Positions 44,061-54,327 are shown, numbered from the stretch's first letter. The stretch: 56,435 nucleotides of DNA from Candidatus Thalassarchaeaceae archaeon (GCA_030748775.1 JASMLH010000007.1:1-56435); one strand, 5' to 3'. A program made the numbers and translations. The notes: generated from the letters alone by a model not told the origin.

Positions 44061-45631
44061 TCGGACTCCCAAGTCCTAGGGTGAAGAAGAACCAGGACGG
44101 TGAGTAACTCGAGACGTCCTAGCCACATCAGGACGGTTGTGGCAAGAAGCGATGGTACGCTGAGGTTTGCCCAGGTAGCTGCGGCATCCGCTGGTCCGAA
44201 TGACCCCAATGCAGGGCCGGTATTACCCAGCAGGGATATTGATACAGAGAGTACGTCGGTGATTTCCAAATAAGGTTCCAGGAATGAGATAGTTAGCATA
44301 GAAGCCGTGACAAGTACCATCCAGGAACTAACCATCCCCACGATAATCCAAACCTTGTCCTCATCAACGACCGCTTTGTTGAACCTAATAGCGACTACCT
44401 TCCTAGGATGAATAATCCTGATTACCTCCCTCTTCGCAAGCTCGAAGGCAATTCTAATCCTGAGAACCTTGAGGCCACCACCTGTAGAACCGGCACTGGC
44501 TCCGATGATCATCAGGAGAAGAAGTACGAACTGGCTGAAAACCGGCCATTCGGAGAAGTCCGCACTAGAGTATCCTGTGCTTGAGATTGAGATTGACTGG
44601 AATATAGCGTGCCTAACTGACTCCATGACCCCGTATTCACTAGACTGGGCAAGATTGAATGCCATAGCCATCCATGCGATGAAGATAATCAGCAGATAGG
44701 TTCGAAGCTCCTCGTCGTCCCACATTTCCCTCGTCCTTCCAGCAAAAGCGAAGTAGAGAAGACTGAAGTTGATGCAAGTAAGAAGCATGAAAACCATAAT
44801 GATCGTCTCTACCATTGTATCGTCAAAATCCATTATTCCCCCATCGGTTGTTCCGAATCCCCCTGACGGCATCGTGGTTAGTGAGTAGTTTACTGAGTCA
44901 AAGAGCCCCATCTCGGTGAAGTTGAACAGAAGCAGCATCTCTATTGCGGTCAAACCGACATAAATACCCCAAAGTCGCCTAGCAGTGCTCTCCAGAGTAG
45001 TACCAAGATTGGAGACAGATGGACCTGTCAATTCGGCCCTTGCTAGTGCCATCCCCCCTCCCAATGCTCTCGAGAAAATAAGCAAACCAAGCATGATAAC
45101 CCCCATCCCGCCCAACCACTGGGACATAGAACGCCAAAGAATCAGACTCTGTCGCTGGCTGGAGACACAGTCTCCCTCGAAGTCAGCGCAGACAGGACTA
45201 GTGGAGGAGTCGATCAGCGAGGCCCCGGTAGTGGTGAAGCCGGACATAGACTCGAACCAAGAGTGCAGCAGACCAAGCAATACCTCAGAAATGGAATAGT
45301 CGCCACCCGATGACCAGTGAGCGCCAAACGGCCCGTAAAACATCCCACCGAACCAGAATGGCAGGGCACCGACGATGACCACTGGAATCCATCCCAGGGC
45401 AACCGAAGCGAATGCCTCCCGATCCCTGACTCTAGCAGAAGCGTCATCAACTCCGGAGAGTGATACTAGTGCGTAGCCAGAGGCTATTGAAACAATAAGA
45501 GGGATTGCAAACGTCCTCATGGCATCCTCAAAGCCCTCGGTAATGAAACTGAAAATTGCAATCAGAACCAGTGGAAGAGCAACCAAACCGATTGTCCACC
45601 CCAGTACGAGACAGACTATTTCCCAGCGCAT
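44057..45631 (-). CDS. trkH: Trk-type potassium transporter membrane subunit TrkH
   Basis: Ion-conducting subunit of the Trk system. From the ATG at 45631 it is 524 residues with about ten membrane segments arranged as four pore repeats; the filter-like motifs are SGFTTTGAS, SGGFGTTDG, SSTGYSSAD and LGNTGPALGS. A TTG/ATG-extended start at 45658 overlapping trkA is possible. It follows trkA and forms a complete transporter with it. Confidence 0.94.
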   Translation of the reverse strand: MRWEIVCLVLGWTIGLVALPLVLIAIFSFITEGFEDAMRTFAIPLIVSIASGYALVSLSGVDDASARVRDREAFASVALGWIPVVIVGALPFWFGGMFYGPFGAHWSSGGDYSISEVLLGLLHSWFESMSGFTTTGASLIDSSTSPVCADFEGDCVSSQRQSLILWRSMSQWLGGMGVIMLGLLIFSRALGGGMALARAELTGPSVSNLGTTLESTARRLWGIYVGLTAIEMLLLFNFTEMGLFDSVNYSLTTMPSGGFGTTDGGIMDFDDTMVETIIMVFMLLTCINFSLLYFAFAGRTREMWDDEELRTYLLIIFIAWMAMAFNLAQSSEYGVMESVRHAIFQSISISSTGYSSADFSEWPVFSQFVLLLLMIIGASAGSTGGGLKVLRIRIAFELAKREVIRIIHPRKVVAIRFNKAVVDEDKVWIIVGMVSSWMVLVTASMLTISFLEPYLEITDVLSVSISLLGNTGPALGSFGPADAAATWANLSVPSLLATTVLMWLGRLELLTVLVLLHPRTWESD

Positions 45632-45632
45632 A

Positions 45633-47057
45633 TTAGCTCCGTAGTGAGTTTTCGACATCCCCTACGTCATCGATCTCTAGGACTAGGTAAATCCTATCGC
45701 CGGACTGTAGAGGGCCGACTTCGCTATCCGGAATTGCGCTCATCTCGCCACTGGAGTCGGGCCTTTCGACCATTACCAAATGGGCGTCAATTGTCGATTG
45801 CACTTGGTGAATCTCCTTCCCTAGAAGGCTGCCTTCCGCCGAAATCTCCGCAGTCATCGTAACGAGTGAAGGGATTCGGGGTATAGGCTCGTACAGTCCC
45901 GGGACGTGCATATGTATCGCCTTGAGAACTGACTTTATCGCCACCCTCCTCTTGCTTACAGGTCGAAGGCCAATTCTCTGGATGGCCTCGACTAGTGCCC
46001 GATCCTTCAGAATCAAGCCGGTTCGAGAGACTCCCTTGTCAAAGGCACGCATAGATATCGAGATGTTCAAATTGTCATCTCCCAGAGTCGCGATTGCGAT
46101 ATCGTGGTCCTCAATGGCTAGTTCGCGAAGGAGATCCTCATCCTGCGGATCTCCGTGAATGACGTCGAGCCTCTTGTTGATCCCGATTCTAGAGCCAACT
46201 ATTGAGTTTGCAGCGTCCAAATCAGGCTCGATAATTACCACGCTGGAACCCATTTCAAGATAGTAACTTGCGAGGCTGCTACCAAAGTCAGTAGCACCAA
46301 AAATAGCAACTGAGGGTTTTTCGGGCATATCTGAACTGGAATCGCCGACGAACCTAGCAATTTCCCCAAAGAATTTTGTTGAGCCAGTGACGAAAACCAG
46401 CATGTCACCCTCCTGAATTATCTCGCTTCCAGAAACTATGCGCCCCTTTCCTCCACGACCCTTGATTGCAATTATTCTTGGATAGTCTGGATCATCGATG
46501 CCTGCCTCTGTGCTCTCATCTGCAGTCATCCCAACAATTGGGGATGCGCTCGTAACAGTGGATTGGACAATCCAAGCATTCTCCCCAAGAGGGATAATGT
46601 CTGCCAGGGAAGGGGCAACCAGGCCCGAAATGAGTTGGTTGACAACTTCCTTCGAAGGGGAAACCTCGAAGTTGGTTCTTGCCCAGTTCTGCAGGGGACC
46701 GGCACCGCGGGTTGGGTCGATAATCCTGGAGTCCCTGATATTTGCAATTGTGATTAGCCCAGAAGCGGTCCTATCGGCCACCTTCTCACTGTAGACCCTC
46801 TTGGCAAATGCGCAACCTAGGATGTTAACATGGTCGTCGTTAGTTGCGAAGACAATAATCTCTGCATCGCTGATTCCTGCCCGAATCAATGACTCCCTAG
46901 ATAGGGCGCTTCCCGTAACGAGGAGGCAATCCAAGGACTGAGATTCACTGATTGCATTTGGGTCTGGATCGATAAGGGCTACGCCCCTCCTCTCCCCTCT
47001 CAGGGCAGCGGCAACCCCACGGCCGACCTCGCCGGCTCCTGCGATAATTACTCGCAT
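45633..47057 (-). CDS. trkA: Trk potassium uptake regulatory subunit TrkA
   Basis: Cytoplasmic gating subunit of the Trk system. The 474 residues are two RCK units: Rossmann domain 1 begins VIIAGAGEVGRGVAAAL (residues 3-19), then a TrkA_C domain, then Rossmann domain 2 begins VAIFGATDFGSSLASYY at about residue 250, with a second TrkA_C domain at the C-terminus. The acidic end of each second beta strand (LIDPD, IIEPD) fits NAD(H) binding. A TATA-like element lies 28 bases upstream of the ATG. Confidence 0.95.
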   Translation of the reverse strand: MRVIIAGAGEVGRGVAAALRGERRGVALIDPDPNAISESQSLDCLLVTGSALSRESLIRAGISDAEIIVFATNDDHVNILGCAFAKRVYSEKVADRTASGLITIANIRDSRIIDPTRGAGPLQNWARTNFEVSPSKEVVNQLISGLVAPSLADIIPLGENAWIVQSTVTSASPIVGMTADESTEAGIDDPDYPRIIAIKGRGGKGRIVSGSEIIQEGDMLVFVTGSTKFFGEIARFVGDSSSDMPEKPSVAIFGATDFGSSLASYYLEMGSSVVIIEPDLDAANSIVGSRIGINKRLDVIHGDPQDEDLLRELAIEDHDIAIATLGDDNLNISISMRAFDKGVSRTGLILKDRALVEAIQRIGLRPVSKRRVAIKSVLKAIHMHVPGLYEPIPRIPSLVTMTAEISAEGSLLGKEIHQVQSTIDAHLVMVERPDSSGEMSAIPDSEVGPLQSGDRIYLVLEIDDVGDVENSLRS

Positions 47058-47081
47058 TCATAACGATGAATAGATAGATTG

Positions 47082-47089
47082 GATATAAT
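47082..47089 (-). promoter_or_regulatory. Probable TATA box for trkA-trkH
   Basis: The minus strand reads ATTATATC centred about 28 bases upstream of the trkA ATG at 47057, within an AT-rich intergenic stretch. The spacing fits an archaeal promoter with a near-leaderless transcript. Confidence 0.4.
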
Positions 47090-47135
47090 CATGCGCCAAG
47101 TATGGAATGGCCACAGAAATGCGCTAAATACCACT

Positions 47136-47951
47136 TTACTCGTCGAAATCGGCCATTTCTCCTTTAATTCGTTCCTCAGCCCTCTGCTTATGAATCGAGG
47201 CCTGCCGAATGGTCCTCCTGTAGGCCTGCCTGGCCGCAGGAGTAAGTCCCGAGGGGAGCCATTCCTCCTGAGCCTTGAACCAAGCTAAAACGACAAAGGG
47301 GACCACACCGAAAAGGAATATCGGGTTGATTATTCCCAATACTAGGCAAATATACAGAGCGGCCCTAACGATTGTAGAGACGACCAAATGGACTATTCTT
47401 GAGCCTGTGATTATGCCATATCCCTGCCATGTGGATGGAAGAGAGTGCCCTAGATTGGAAAGAATCGAAATGGCCAGTGCCAAGGATACTGAGGTCATAT
47501 CGAAACCAGAAAAACTCGATATTTCGAGAGCAGGATCGAAAAGTCGGACTATGAGATAAGCTGCCTGCATTGACCCCAACCCCAACCCCAGGGCCCAACC
47601 GAATGGGGGAGATGCACGGATTGAGGAAACTCCAGGCCTTCCTAATAGGAATAGGACAAACGATGACTCTAGGGCGCCAATTAACAATGATAGGGGAATC
47701 AGGTTGGCTAGTGGTACCAATACAGCGCTTGAATCCGACTCCATGATTATGGTCTTGAGTAACAGTTCATCCACTGCGAGAGCAAGGAGGACTCCTGCAA
47801 CGATGCCATATAGAAGGTAACGAACTGCACCAGAAAGGTCGTAGAATCCAGTCATCCTCGTTAAAACCCCCCTCCACCCGACTACTACACCGATTAGTGC
47901 AACAGCGAAGGCAAACTGCATCTGGAGAATGGGGATGGTGCCCACTGCCAT
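47136..47951 (-). CDS. Multi-pass membrane protein, possibly PrsW-like
   Basis: About 271 residues from the ATG at 47951, with seven or eight hydrophobic segments and a basic cytoplasmic tail (AARQAYRRTIRQASIHKQRAEERIKGE). The layout, with an early VDELLLK and later LGHSLPSTWQG, recalls membrane proteases of the CAAX/PrsW type only loosely; the expected EExxxR motif is not evident. An upstream start at 48002 would overlap the SRP54 start region. It is divergent from SRP54. Confidence 0.65.
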   Translation of the reverse strand: MAVGTIPILQMQFAFAVALIGVVVGWRGVLTRMTGFYDLSGAVRYLLYGIVAGVLLALAVDELLLKTIIMESDSSAVLVPLANLIPLSLLIGALESSFVLFLLGRPGVSSIRASPPFGWALGLGLGSMQAAYLIVRLFDPALEISSFSGFDMTSVSLALAISILSNLGHSLPSTWQGYGIITGSRIVHLVVSTIVRAALYICLVLGIINPIFLFGVVPFVVLAWFKAQEEWLPSGLTPAARQAYRRTIRQASIHKQRAEERIKGEMADFDE

Positions 47952-47954
47952 GCA

Positions 47955-49382
47955 ATGCCATGGCACACTGGATATGAGGACAGCGCCCCGGAGAACGTTC
48001 AAACGACACGATTGGAGCGGATACTCGTGGCGCTCGAGGGTTTCAAGAGGAGAGTGCTCGGCTCAATAGGCCTCCTGAAGGGTAAGAGGAAGGTCGATGA
48101 GGACACTGTCAAGGAATTGAGCAAGTCCCTTAGGAGGGCACTATTGGAGGCCGACTTCAACGTAAGGCAGGCAAAAGAGCTCACTGAGAGGATTGAGAGG
48201 AGGCTCCTAGAGGAAGAGCCGAGGCCAGGTATCAGGCTGGAAACACATGCCATGAACCTAATCTACTCCGAACTAGTTAGAATCCTTGGGTCACCTAGGG
48301 AAATTAGACCTCACAACCAGACTGTTCTGATGGTTGGGCTGTACGGCCAAGGAAAGACTACAACAACGGCGAAACTTGCAGAGTGGTGGAGAAAGAAACA
48401 CAGTGCAAAGGTAGCAGTGATCGAGGCAGACGTTCACAGGCCGGGAGCCTACCAACAGCTCAGCCAGATGCTTGATGGGACTGGGATAGAGGTATACGGT
48501 GAGCCGGAATCCAGTGAAGCAGCCAAGATAGTCAGGAAGGGGCTCAAGCAAGTTGGAACTGCAGATGTTGTGATCATCGACACTGCCGGTAGAGACAGCC
48601 TGGACGGGGATCTTAAGGAAGAGCTACTGGAGATTGCCGAAGTTGCAAACGCTTCTGAGAGATTCCTGGTTATTGACGCCCAGGTTGGACAGGCTGCCGG
48701 TCCGATGGCATCGACCTTCCACGAACTAGTCGGTGTCACTGGAACCATCGTTACCAAGTTGGATGGAACCGCAAGAGGGGGTGGTGCCCTAAGCGCCGTT
48801 TCGACTACTGGTGCACCGATTGTTTTCGTTGGCGAAGGGGAGAAGATTGGCGATTTTGAGAAATTCGAATCCGACCGATTCATCTCAAGGCTTCTTGGAA
48901 TGGGAGACATCAAGGGACTCATCGACCTGGCTCCTGATGACCTCGACGAACAGGAGGCAATGAGGCTTACACAGAGGCTAATGTCTGGTAGGTTCACACT
49001 GACGGACATGTATGCCCAGATGGAGATGATGAGCAAAATAGGGACTCTGGATAAGGTCCTCTCCCATCTTCCAGATACCATGTTCGGGGGAATGGGGAAC
49101 ATGAGTGTTGGTCAGAAGCGTCAGATGCAATCAAACCTGGAGAGATTCAGGGTCATCATGGATTCCATGACCCAAGAAGAAAAGGATGAGCCATTGTTGC
49201 TAAAATCAAGCAGAATCAGGAGGATTGCCCATGGATCCGGATGCAGTGAGAAGGACGTGAAGGAACTGCTCGCTCAATGGAACAAAAGCAAGAAGATGAT
49301 GCGTGGAATCAGGGGAGATAGGAAGATGAGAAGGCAGATGCAATCCATGATGGGGATCGATGACGAGCTCGGTCTGGGGTGA
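47955..49382 (+). CDS. srp54: Signal recognition particle 54 kDa protein (SRP54/Ffh)
   Basis: GTPase that binds signal sequences and 7S RNA for membrane targeting. N domain about residues 20-110; G domain with GLYGQGKTTTTAKLAEW, DTAGRDSLDGDL and TKLDGTARGGG; methionine-rich M domain at about residues 335-465 (MYAQMEMMSK, RRQMQSMMGID). The ATG at 47955 is used, but the family usually begins about 20 residues later; TTG 48012 or GTG 48027 are candidates for the true start. TrmY begins 23 bases before its end. Confidence 0.95.
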   Translation: MPWHTGYEDSAPENVQTTRLERILVALEGFKRRVLGSIGLLKGKRKVDEDTVKELSKSLRRALLEADFNVRQAKELTERIERRLLEEEPRPGIRLETHAMNLIYSELVRILGSPREIRPHNQTVLMVGLYGQGKTTTTAKLAEWWRKKHSAKVAVIEADVHRPGAYQQLSQMLDGTGIEVYGEPESSEAAKIVRKGLKQVGTADVVIIDTAGRDSLDGDLKEELLEIAEVANASERFLVIDAQVGQAAGPMASTFHELVGVTGTIVTKLDGTARGGGALSAVSTTGAPIVFVGEGEKIGDFEKFESDRFISRLLGMGDIKGLIDLAPDDLDEQEAMRLTQRLMSGRFTLTDMYAQMEMMSKIGTLDKVLSHLPDTMFGGMGNMSVGQKRQMQSNLERFRVIMDSMTQEEKDEPLLLKSSRIRRIAHGSGCSEKDVKELLAQWNKSKKMMRGIRGDRKMRRQMQSMMGIDDELGLG

Positions 49383-49977
49383 TCATTTGGAAAGATGGTT
49401 CGCCGTCATCGGCCATAGGGCACCTAGTTCAGGGACTCTGAATCTGAATGACCTCGCTGGTTCTGGAGGAAGGATGGACGTCCTAGCTAGGGCGGTAAAT
49501 TCTGCACTATTCGTCTCACATGGGATTAGGGAAGATAGTCACGTTTTGCTCCATCTGATGGGAGGTGACGGCCCAAGCAGGAGGATTTGGTTCAACGGTT
49601 CCTCCCTTGGGGGGGTTAGGCCTGACGAGAGGTCGATCTCTGGCCAGATTAAGGCGGTTTTGAAGGAGGCAGTCCCTCCCAGAGGGCAATTCAGAGAGTA
49701 CACCAGTGGAATTCTGCACTCAGGGGGCGATATTCGACATACGATCGAAGAATGGTCAGATAGGGGCGTTTACCCCGTTATACTGGATGCTGATGGTGGT
49801 GATTTCTCCGATGTCCCCCCTTCGGTGGATTTGGGTTTCATCATCTCCGATGACAGGCCATTGACAAAACAGGACACGGGATCAATCCAGGCTCCGGTTT
49901 CTCTCTCACTAGGCGATAGATGGCTTCAGGGCCACTCGTGCATAGCAATTCTGCACTATCTTCTTGATGGGCTATAG
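49360..49977 (+). CDS. trmY: tRNA pseudouridine-54 N1-methyltransferase TrmY
   Basis: SPOUT-family methyltransferase converting pseudouridine 54 to m1-pseudouridine in archaeal tRNA. The signature LNDLAGSGGRMDVLARAVNSALFVSHGIR is quoted here by its core GRMDVLARAVNSALFVSHG; the PDERSISGQIKAVL segment and a C-terminal SAM-binding knot follow. The start overlaps srp54 by 23 bases, and the last 22 bases overlap surE tail to tail. The first 15 residues may be part of an upstream-start artefact. Confidence 0.88.
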   Translation: MTSSVWGDHLERWFAVIGHRAPSSGTLNLNDLAGSGGRMDVLARAVNSALFVSHGIREDSHVLLHLMGGDGPSRRIWFNGSSLGGVRPDERSISGQIKAVLKEAVPPRGQFREYTSGILHSGGDIRHTIEEWSDRGVYPVILDADGGDFSDVPPSVDLGFIISDDRPLTKQDTGSIQAPVSLSLGDRWLQGHSCIAILHYLLDGL

Positions 49978-50903
49978 AACCATTCTGGCATCCCGTCTTC
50001 ACCCATATTGTTTGACGCATCCATCACTGACTGGGGCACTCCAAGAGGGTGGTTCTGAGGCCAGCTTGCTAGAGGGGTTAGTGCTGCCTTTCCAGAAATC
50101 ACGGCGTTGCAGTCAGTCATTTCTATGTCCTCATCCACAATTCGGGCTGCCCCGACCTCGAAAGCAACCCCCATTGCATCCTTTTGCAGCATGTCTGTTG
50201 CATTGTGATACCACCTAGCGCCAAGGGGGACTGTCTGGAAGGAGCCGTCCCATGTCTCCGGGACATTCAGGTTCAGAAACAGGTTGCCCTGGAGAAACCA
50301 TTCCCTAATGGGGCCGGGTTCGAGTCCTTCTGGTGGCTTTTTCTTGGAACCATGTGGTCTGAGCAGGTTCTCTGGCTTGTTCGTCAGTATTCCGGAAAGA
50401 CCTTCGATTACATCCAGTGTTGCACCTATGGAATCGGAGTAGTCCTCGTGCGAGTATGTCGCTAGGCTAACAGATAGTGATGGCAAGCCGTACAGAGCGG
50501 ATTCGCGAGCCGCGGAGACCGTCCCGGAATGAAGGACGTCGACGGACAGGTTCGGCCCCCTGTTGATGCCAGAAATGCACATCCACGGCTCGATCTCTGG
50601 GGCCCATGCCCTGAGTCCCCCGTCTATTGCGACGATCACGCAATCGCATGGGGATCCGTCCAGAGAGAAGACTCGGAGTGGGGCTTCGTCATTTACCCTG
50701 ATCTTATCGGCAATGTCGGTGTGCTCCTGGAATGCCATATCGTCACGAAGGGTCAGTTTCATGCCGACAGCCGATTGTTCAGTAAGCGGAGCTAGGACGA
50801 CTAATGGGTGGCCCCTCTCATTCAGGGATGAAGCAAGCTCCTGTAGTCCGGGGGAGTTGATGCCATCGTCATTTGTCAGGAGCAGGGGGAATGTCATCGC
50901 CAT
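49956..50903 (-). CDS. surE: 5'/3'-nucleotidase SurE
   Basis: Metal-dependent nucleoside monophosphate phosphatase, 315 residues. The metal site motif LLTNDDGINSPGLQEL opens the protein and SGINRGPNLSVDVLHSGTVSAARESALYGLPSLSVSL follows, here reduced to its core SGINRGPN and HSGTVSAA. Residues about 180-315 are longer than usual and include a C-terminal PRR-type end. It follows the DMT transporter by 17 bases on the same strand. Confidence 0.93.
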   Translation of the reverse strand: MAMTFPLLLTNDDGINSPGLQELASSLNERGHPLVVLAPLTEQSAVGMKLTLRDDMAFQEHTDIADKIRVNDEAPLRVFSLDGSPCDCVIVAIDGGLRAWAPEIEPWMCISGINRGPNLSVDVLHSGTVSAARESALYGLPSLSVSLATYSHEDYSDSIGATLDVIEGLSGILTNKPENLLRPHGSKKKPPEGLEPGPIREWFLQGNLFLNLNVPETWDGSFQTVPLGARWYHNATDMLQKDAMGVAFEVGAARIVDEDIEMTDCNAVISGKAALTPLASWPQNHPLGVPQSVMDASNNMGEDGMPEWFYSPSRR

Positions 50904-50920
50904 CCCGTGCGGAAATCGTG

Positions 50921-51871
50921 TTATGAAACCGATTCACCAGAGTTCTGACTCTTCTCCTGCAGGGTTACCGTGATTGCCCCGGCTATCATCATCAGGCCAC
51001 CGATGAAGGTAGGTAGACCTATCAGGACCTCTTCGGTCCACAGCCACCCAATTATTGCGCCGAGTACTGGCTCCATCAGTAATGCGATAGAAACAGTGAT
51101 CGGCGAAATCCACCGGAGTACAGTGTTAACCCCTGTGTGACCGCATAGGCCGGGTCCAAGTGAGAGAAATGCGACCCATGCTATCCAGATTGGATCGGAC
51201 CATCCGAACAGCGAGTCCGATGCCTCGAGTGACGACAACGAAGATCCCTCGAAGGATGCCGTCGCGATAGATAGCCAGATGCCCGCTGCTAGGGTTACTG
51301 GGAATGCGTAAATGAAAATCGGCATGCCTCTCTGGGACCTGAGGTGCCTGCCAACCAGAATGTACCCCACCACTGTGACTGCCCCTATGAATGCTGCAAA
51401 GTCTCCGGCCAGCGAAACCTGACCGCCGTCGCCCAGGTCCATCAGAGAGACAGTGGCACCGCCGAAACCCAATGCCACTCCCATGATGTGTCCTCTGCGG
51501 ACAGCTTCTCCCAAGAATGGCATTATTGCGACCACCACCAATGGGTGAGTGTTTACGAAAAGGAGGCTGTGGACTAGGCTTGTGTTGTCCAGAGACCAAA
51601 CCCAACTGCCGAAGTGAGCGGCTAGGAAAAGGCTCGAGACGAGGATTAGTAGGGCGTCATTACGATTGAGTTCGAAGTCGTTTGATCGTAATGACTGGTA
51701 GAGGAACCCCGGTAGCAGGACCAGTGCCGTGCCTTGCATCCTCCAAGACGCCCGTAGGAGCGGGGGGACCTCGGACATCTCCTGAAGAACTATGCCCGCG
51801 CTTGAGACAGCGAGGACTGCGACGGAGAGTGTCAGCCATGCCGTCGCAGGTGGGGAGTTGGGAGCCTCCAT
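50921..51871 (-). CDS. EamA/DMT-family transporter
   Basis: Ten-segment drug/metabolite transporter family protein, 316 residues from the ATG at 51871, with two EamA repeats (about residues 10-140 and 150-305). Features include LLRASWRMQGTALVLLPGFL and GWLWTEEVLIGLPTFIGGLMMIAGAI, the usual end of EamA proteins. The substrate is unknown; amino acids or nucleosides are common. A TTG at 51877 overlapping the OPT stop is an alternative start. Confidence 0.87.
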   Translation of the reverse strand: MEAPNSPPATAWLTLSVAVLAVSSAGIVLQEMSEVPPLLRASWRMQGTALVLLPGFLYQSLRSNDFELNRNDALLILVSSLFLAAHFGSWVWSLDNTSLVHSLLFVNTHPLVVVAIMPFLGEAVRRGHIMGVALGFGGATVSLMDLGDGGQVSLAGDFAAFIGAVTVVGYILVGRHLRSQRGMPIFIYAFPVTLAAGIWLSIATASFEGSSLSSLEASDSLFGWSDPIWIAWVAFLSLGPGLCGHTGVNTVLRWISPITVSIALLMEPVLGAIIGWLWTEEVLIGLPTFIGGLMMIAGAITVTLQEKSQNSGESVS

Positions 51872-51873
51872 GG

Positions 51874-54252
51874 TCAATCCGCCAGCTCGGCATCCATCAC
51901 AGCGGGCCTAGCCACCTTCCCCGGGGGTCTTGATCCAGACTGCCCGATGATTCCTGCCTTTCTGAAGAGCACGTAGATGATTGCTCCAAGGAAGACGTTG
52001 ATCAGGACGAATCCAGCGAGCCTAGCGTACGGCCACCACGAATTGGCGCCCATCGAGTCGTCCAGGACTGCGAGTATGGCTGATTCCACTCCGTAGAACG
52101 CCTCGCCCGTCAGGGCTCCAGCCGCGATCATGAACGTGAAGAGGAGCATCTGCGCGCTCTTCTTCTCTGCGGCTGCGCTGCCCTCATCGGCCCTGGTCGA
52201 GTCGACCAGGGGCTTCATCCTCCTCTCTTCCCACCAAGACCGGTACGCGCCCCCGATCAGCATGGGGAAGGTGGCTGGCGTTGGCAGGTACATGCCGAGC
52301 CCGAACGATGTGCCCATTCCAGTTGCCCATTCGGCGAACGCCCCCAATGCCATCCCCATCAGCAGTGCACTCCAGTTGCCCTGTCCCTCGGCCAGGATTG
52401 TGGTGAAGTATGCGAAGGCGTTTGCCTGAGGGGCAAGCAGGTCTATCTTCCCCTCAGCGAGGAGCTTGGAGAGGAAGATTGCAACGCCTGCACCCAGGAT
52501 AGCACCTGGTACCACTCCCATGATGTTGCCTTTTGAGATGTGATATGGCCTGTTGCCGATGTAAAGGCTGTTCTTGTAGTCGCCGATGACGGTGCCGCTC
52601 ATGCTGATGGCAGAGCCGAATACCGTCGTCCCGACCAGTGCCATGAGGACGGATTCCTCCTTGGTTAGCCCCACATCCAGGTTCAAGAATACCAGAAGGA
52701 GCATTAGCAGTACTATGAATGAGGTGCCGGAAACCGGCTCAATCCCCGTCTCCCCCATCACACGCACGGCTATCGCTCCGAGCAGGAAGGTCGTGGACAG
52801 CAGCACTATGGAGAAAATCAGAGATGGGACTAGCGGGTATCCGCCCACTACGAATATCAGGGTTATCGAGAAGAACGAGAGCAGCATGAATATCGGGATG
52901 TGGTAAAGGGGCCACTCGTACCACCCCTTTCCCTCGACGAACTCATCGCCCTTCTCACCTGTGAAGGCCTGGGCTATGTCTCCGAAAATCCCTGCGAACG
53001 TGGGAGTCATCTTCAGCAGCCCGAGCAGCCCGCCCCCCAGGATGGCCCCTATCGCTACCGTGCGGACTATCGAACCGAAGGCCTTCCACTGGACTATAGG
53101 GTAGAAGGGGGAGGTGGAGGAGTCACCGTACTCGGTGATGTTGACGTATGCACCCAGCTCGGGGTCGTAGACCGGGACGTCCTGGAGTATTGCGAGGGGG
53201 ATCAGCCAGAACCATGCTAGGATAGCTCCGAGGTTAACTAGCAGTGCTGCACGGAACTTCATGAACCACCCGATGGCGAACAGGGTCGGGCTGAGCTCTA
53301 TCCCCAGGAAGGTGTATGACATCGGGTTTCCTGGCTCGTAGGGGGTTATCCCCCCGTAGGGGGCATGTCCGATGGATTCCCCCGATGAGTCTAGCAGCTT
53401 GCTCGGCTGGTGGAACCATCGCTCGGTGTAGATGGATGCGAGGCCCCACTTCTCCCCAGACAGGGCCATTGCTATCCAGTCCGCTATGCTGCTGGGGACA
53501 CCAGCTACCTTCTTCGACCACCTAATCGGGTAGTCTATTACGAACATGAAGCCCATCGTAAGTACGGTCCAGACACCCACGGTCTTGAGGGAGTCCCTCG
53601 CGGCCTCGGCGGAACCAGTGCTAACGTCCGAGGCTATGTCTAGCATCTTTAGCGTGGCCTCGAAACCCGGCATCGGGAGAGGGTCCTCGACCAGCCAGAC
53701 CCTCCTGAAAATGATGAAGTACATCACCCCGAGGAATCCGGCGAACATCGAGGCCACTATGCCGATGAATGCGAGGTTCAGGGTATCTACGGAGGAGAGC
53801 AGGTGACCATCCCCCACCTTGTAGTCGTCGGAGTAGGCGAGTAGGAAGATCGCCGGGAATGTGAAGATGAAGCCCGTGGAGGCGTGGGTCGCCCCCGTGG
53901 TGGCGCTAGTGGCGATGTTGACCTCGGATGGGGACCACTGGAGGGCCATTCCCAGGAGGTAGGCAACGTACCATGCCGCAGAGACAGCGAGGCCTATCTT
54001 CAGTCCGATGTAGGCGGTGACGCCGCTGAATACCGCACCGATAAGTATGCCAATTAGCACCTTACGGGTGTCCCAGTGGCTTATCTCGAATGAGTCCTCC
54101 AGGTTCTTCTCCTCTAGGTACTGCTCGAGGAGGCCCGTGTTGAGGTTGTTGTACATGTCCTCGTCGAGCCAGGTCAGAGTACCCTCCTCCATGGCCTTCA
54201 GGCCCGAAGCGGTTACCGGCTGGCGATAGGCCGAGCGTTCTACGTCCGTCAT
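51874..54252 (-). CDS. OPT-family oligopeptide transporter
   Basis: Large membrane carrier of about 792 residues from the ATG at 54252 (a start at 54294 would give 806). It has about 14-16 hydrophobic segments; the first after an acidic cytoplasmic N-terminus is ILIGAVFSGVTAYIGLKIGL, a typical OPT start, and later GMALGAFAEWATGMGTSFGLGMYLP. OPT carriers take up peptides or metal chelates using proton gradients; the substrate is not evident. Its third codon positions are more G/C-rich than the genes at 20-40 kb, which may reflect high expression. Confidence 0.92.
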   Translation of the reverse strand: MTDVERSAYRQPVTASGLKAMEEGTLTWLDEDMYNNLNTGLLEQYLEEKNLEDSFEISHWDTRKVLIGILIGAVFSGVTAYIGLKIGLAVSAAWYVAYLLGMALQWSPSEVNIATSATTGATHASTGFIFTFPAIFLLAYSDDYKVGDGHLLSSVDTLNLAFIGIVASMFAGFLGVMYFIIFRRVWLVEDPLPMPGFEATLKMLDIASDVSTGSAEAARDSLKTVGVWTVLTMGFMFVIDYPIRWSKKVAGVPSSIADWIAMALSGEKWGLASIYTERWFHQPSKLLDSSGESIGHAPYGGITPYEPGNPMSYTFLGIELSPTLFAIGWFMKFRAALLVNLGAILAWFWLIPLAILQDVPVYDPELGAYVNITEYGDSSTSPFYPIVQWKAFGSIVRTVAIGAILGGGLLGLLKMTPTFAGIFGDIAQAFTGEKGDEFVEGKGWYEWPLYHIPIFMLLSFFSITLIFVVGGYPLVPSLIFSIVLLSTTFLLGAIAVRVMGETGIEPVSGTSFIVLLMLLLVFLNLDVGLTKEESVLMALVGTTVFGSAISMSGTVIGDYKNSLYIGNRPYHISKGNIMGVVPGAILGAGVAIFLSKLLAEGKIDLLAPQANAFAYFTTILAEGQGNWSALLMGMALGAFAEWATGMGTSFGLGMYLPTPATFPMLIGGAYRSWWEERRMKPLVDSTRADEGSAAAEKKSAQMLLFTFMIAAGALTGEAFYGVESAILAVLDDSMGANSWWPYARLAGFVLINVFLGAIIYVLFRKAGIIGQSGSRPPGKVARPAVMDAELAD

Positions 54253-54327
54253 TCCCCTCGTTCTAAGGGCTGGTAATAGACGCTTATACTTCACTCGGTC
54301 GCCAGAGTGTCACCCAGCGAAAAGAGG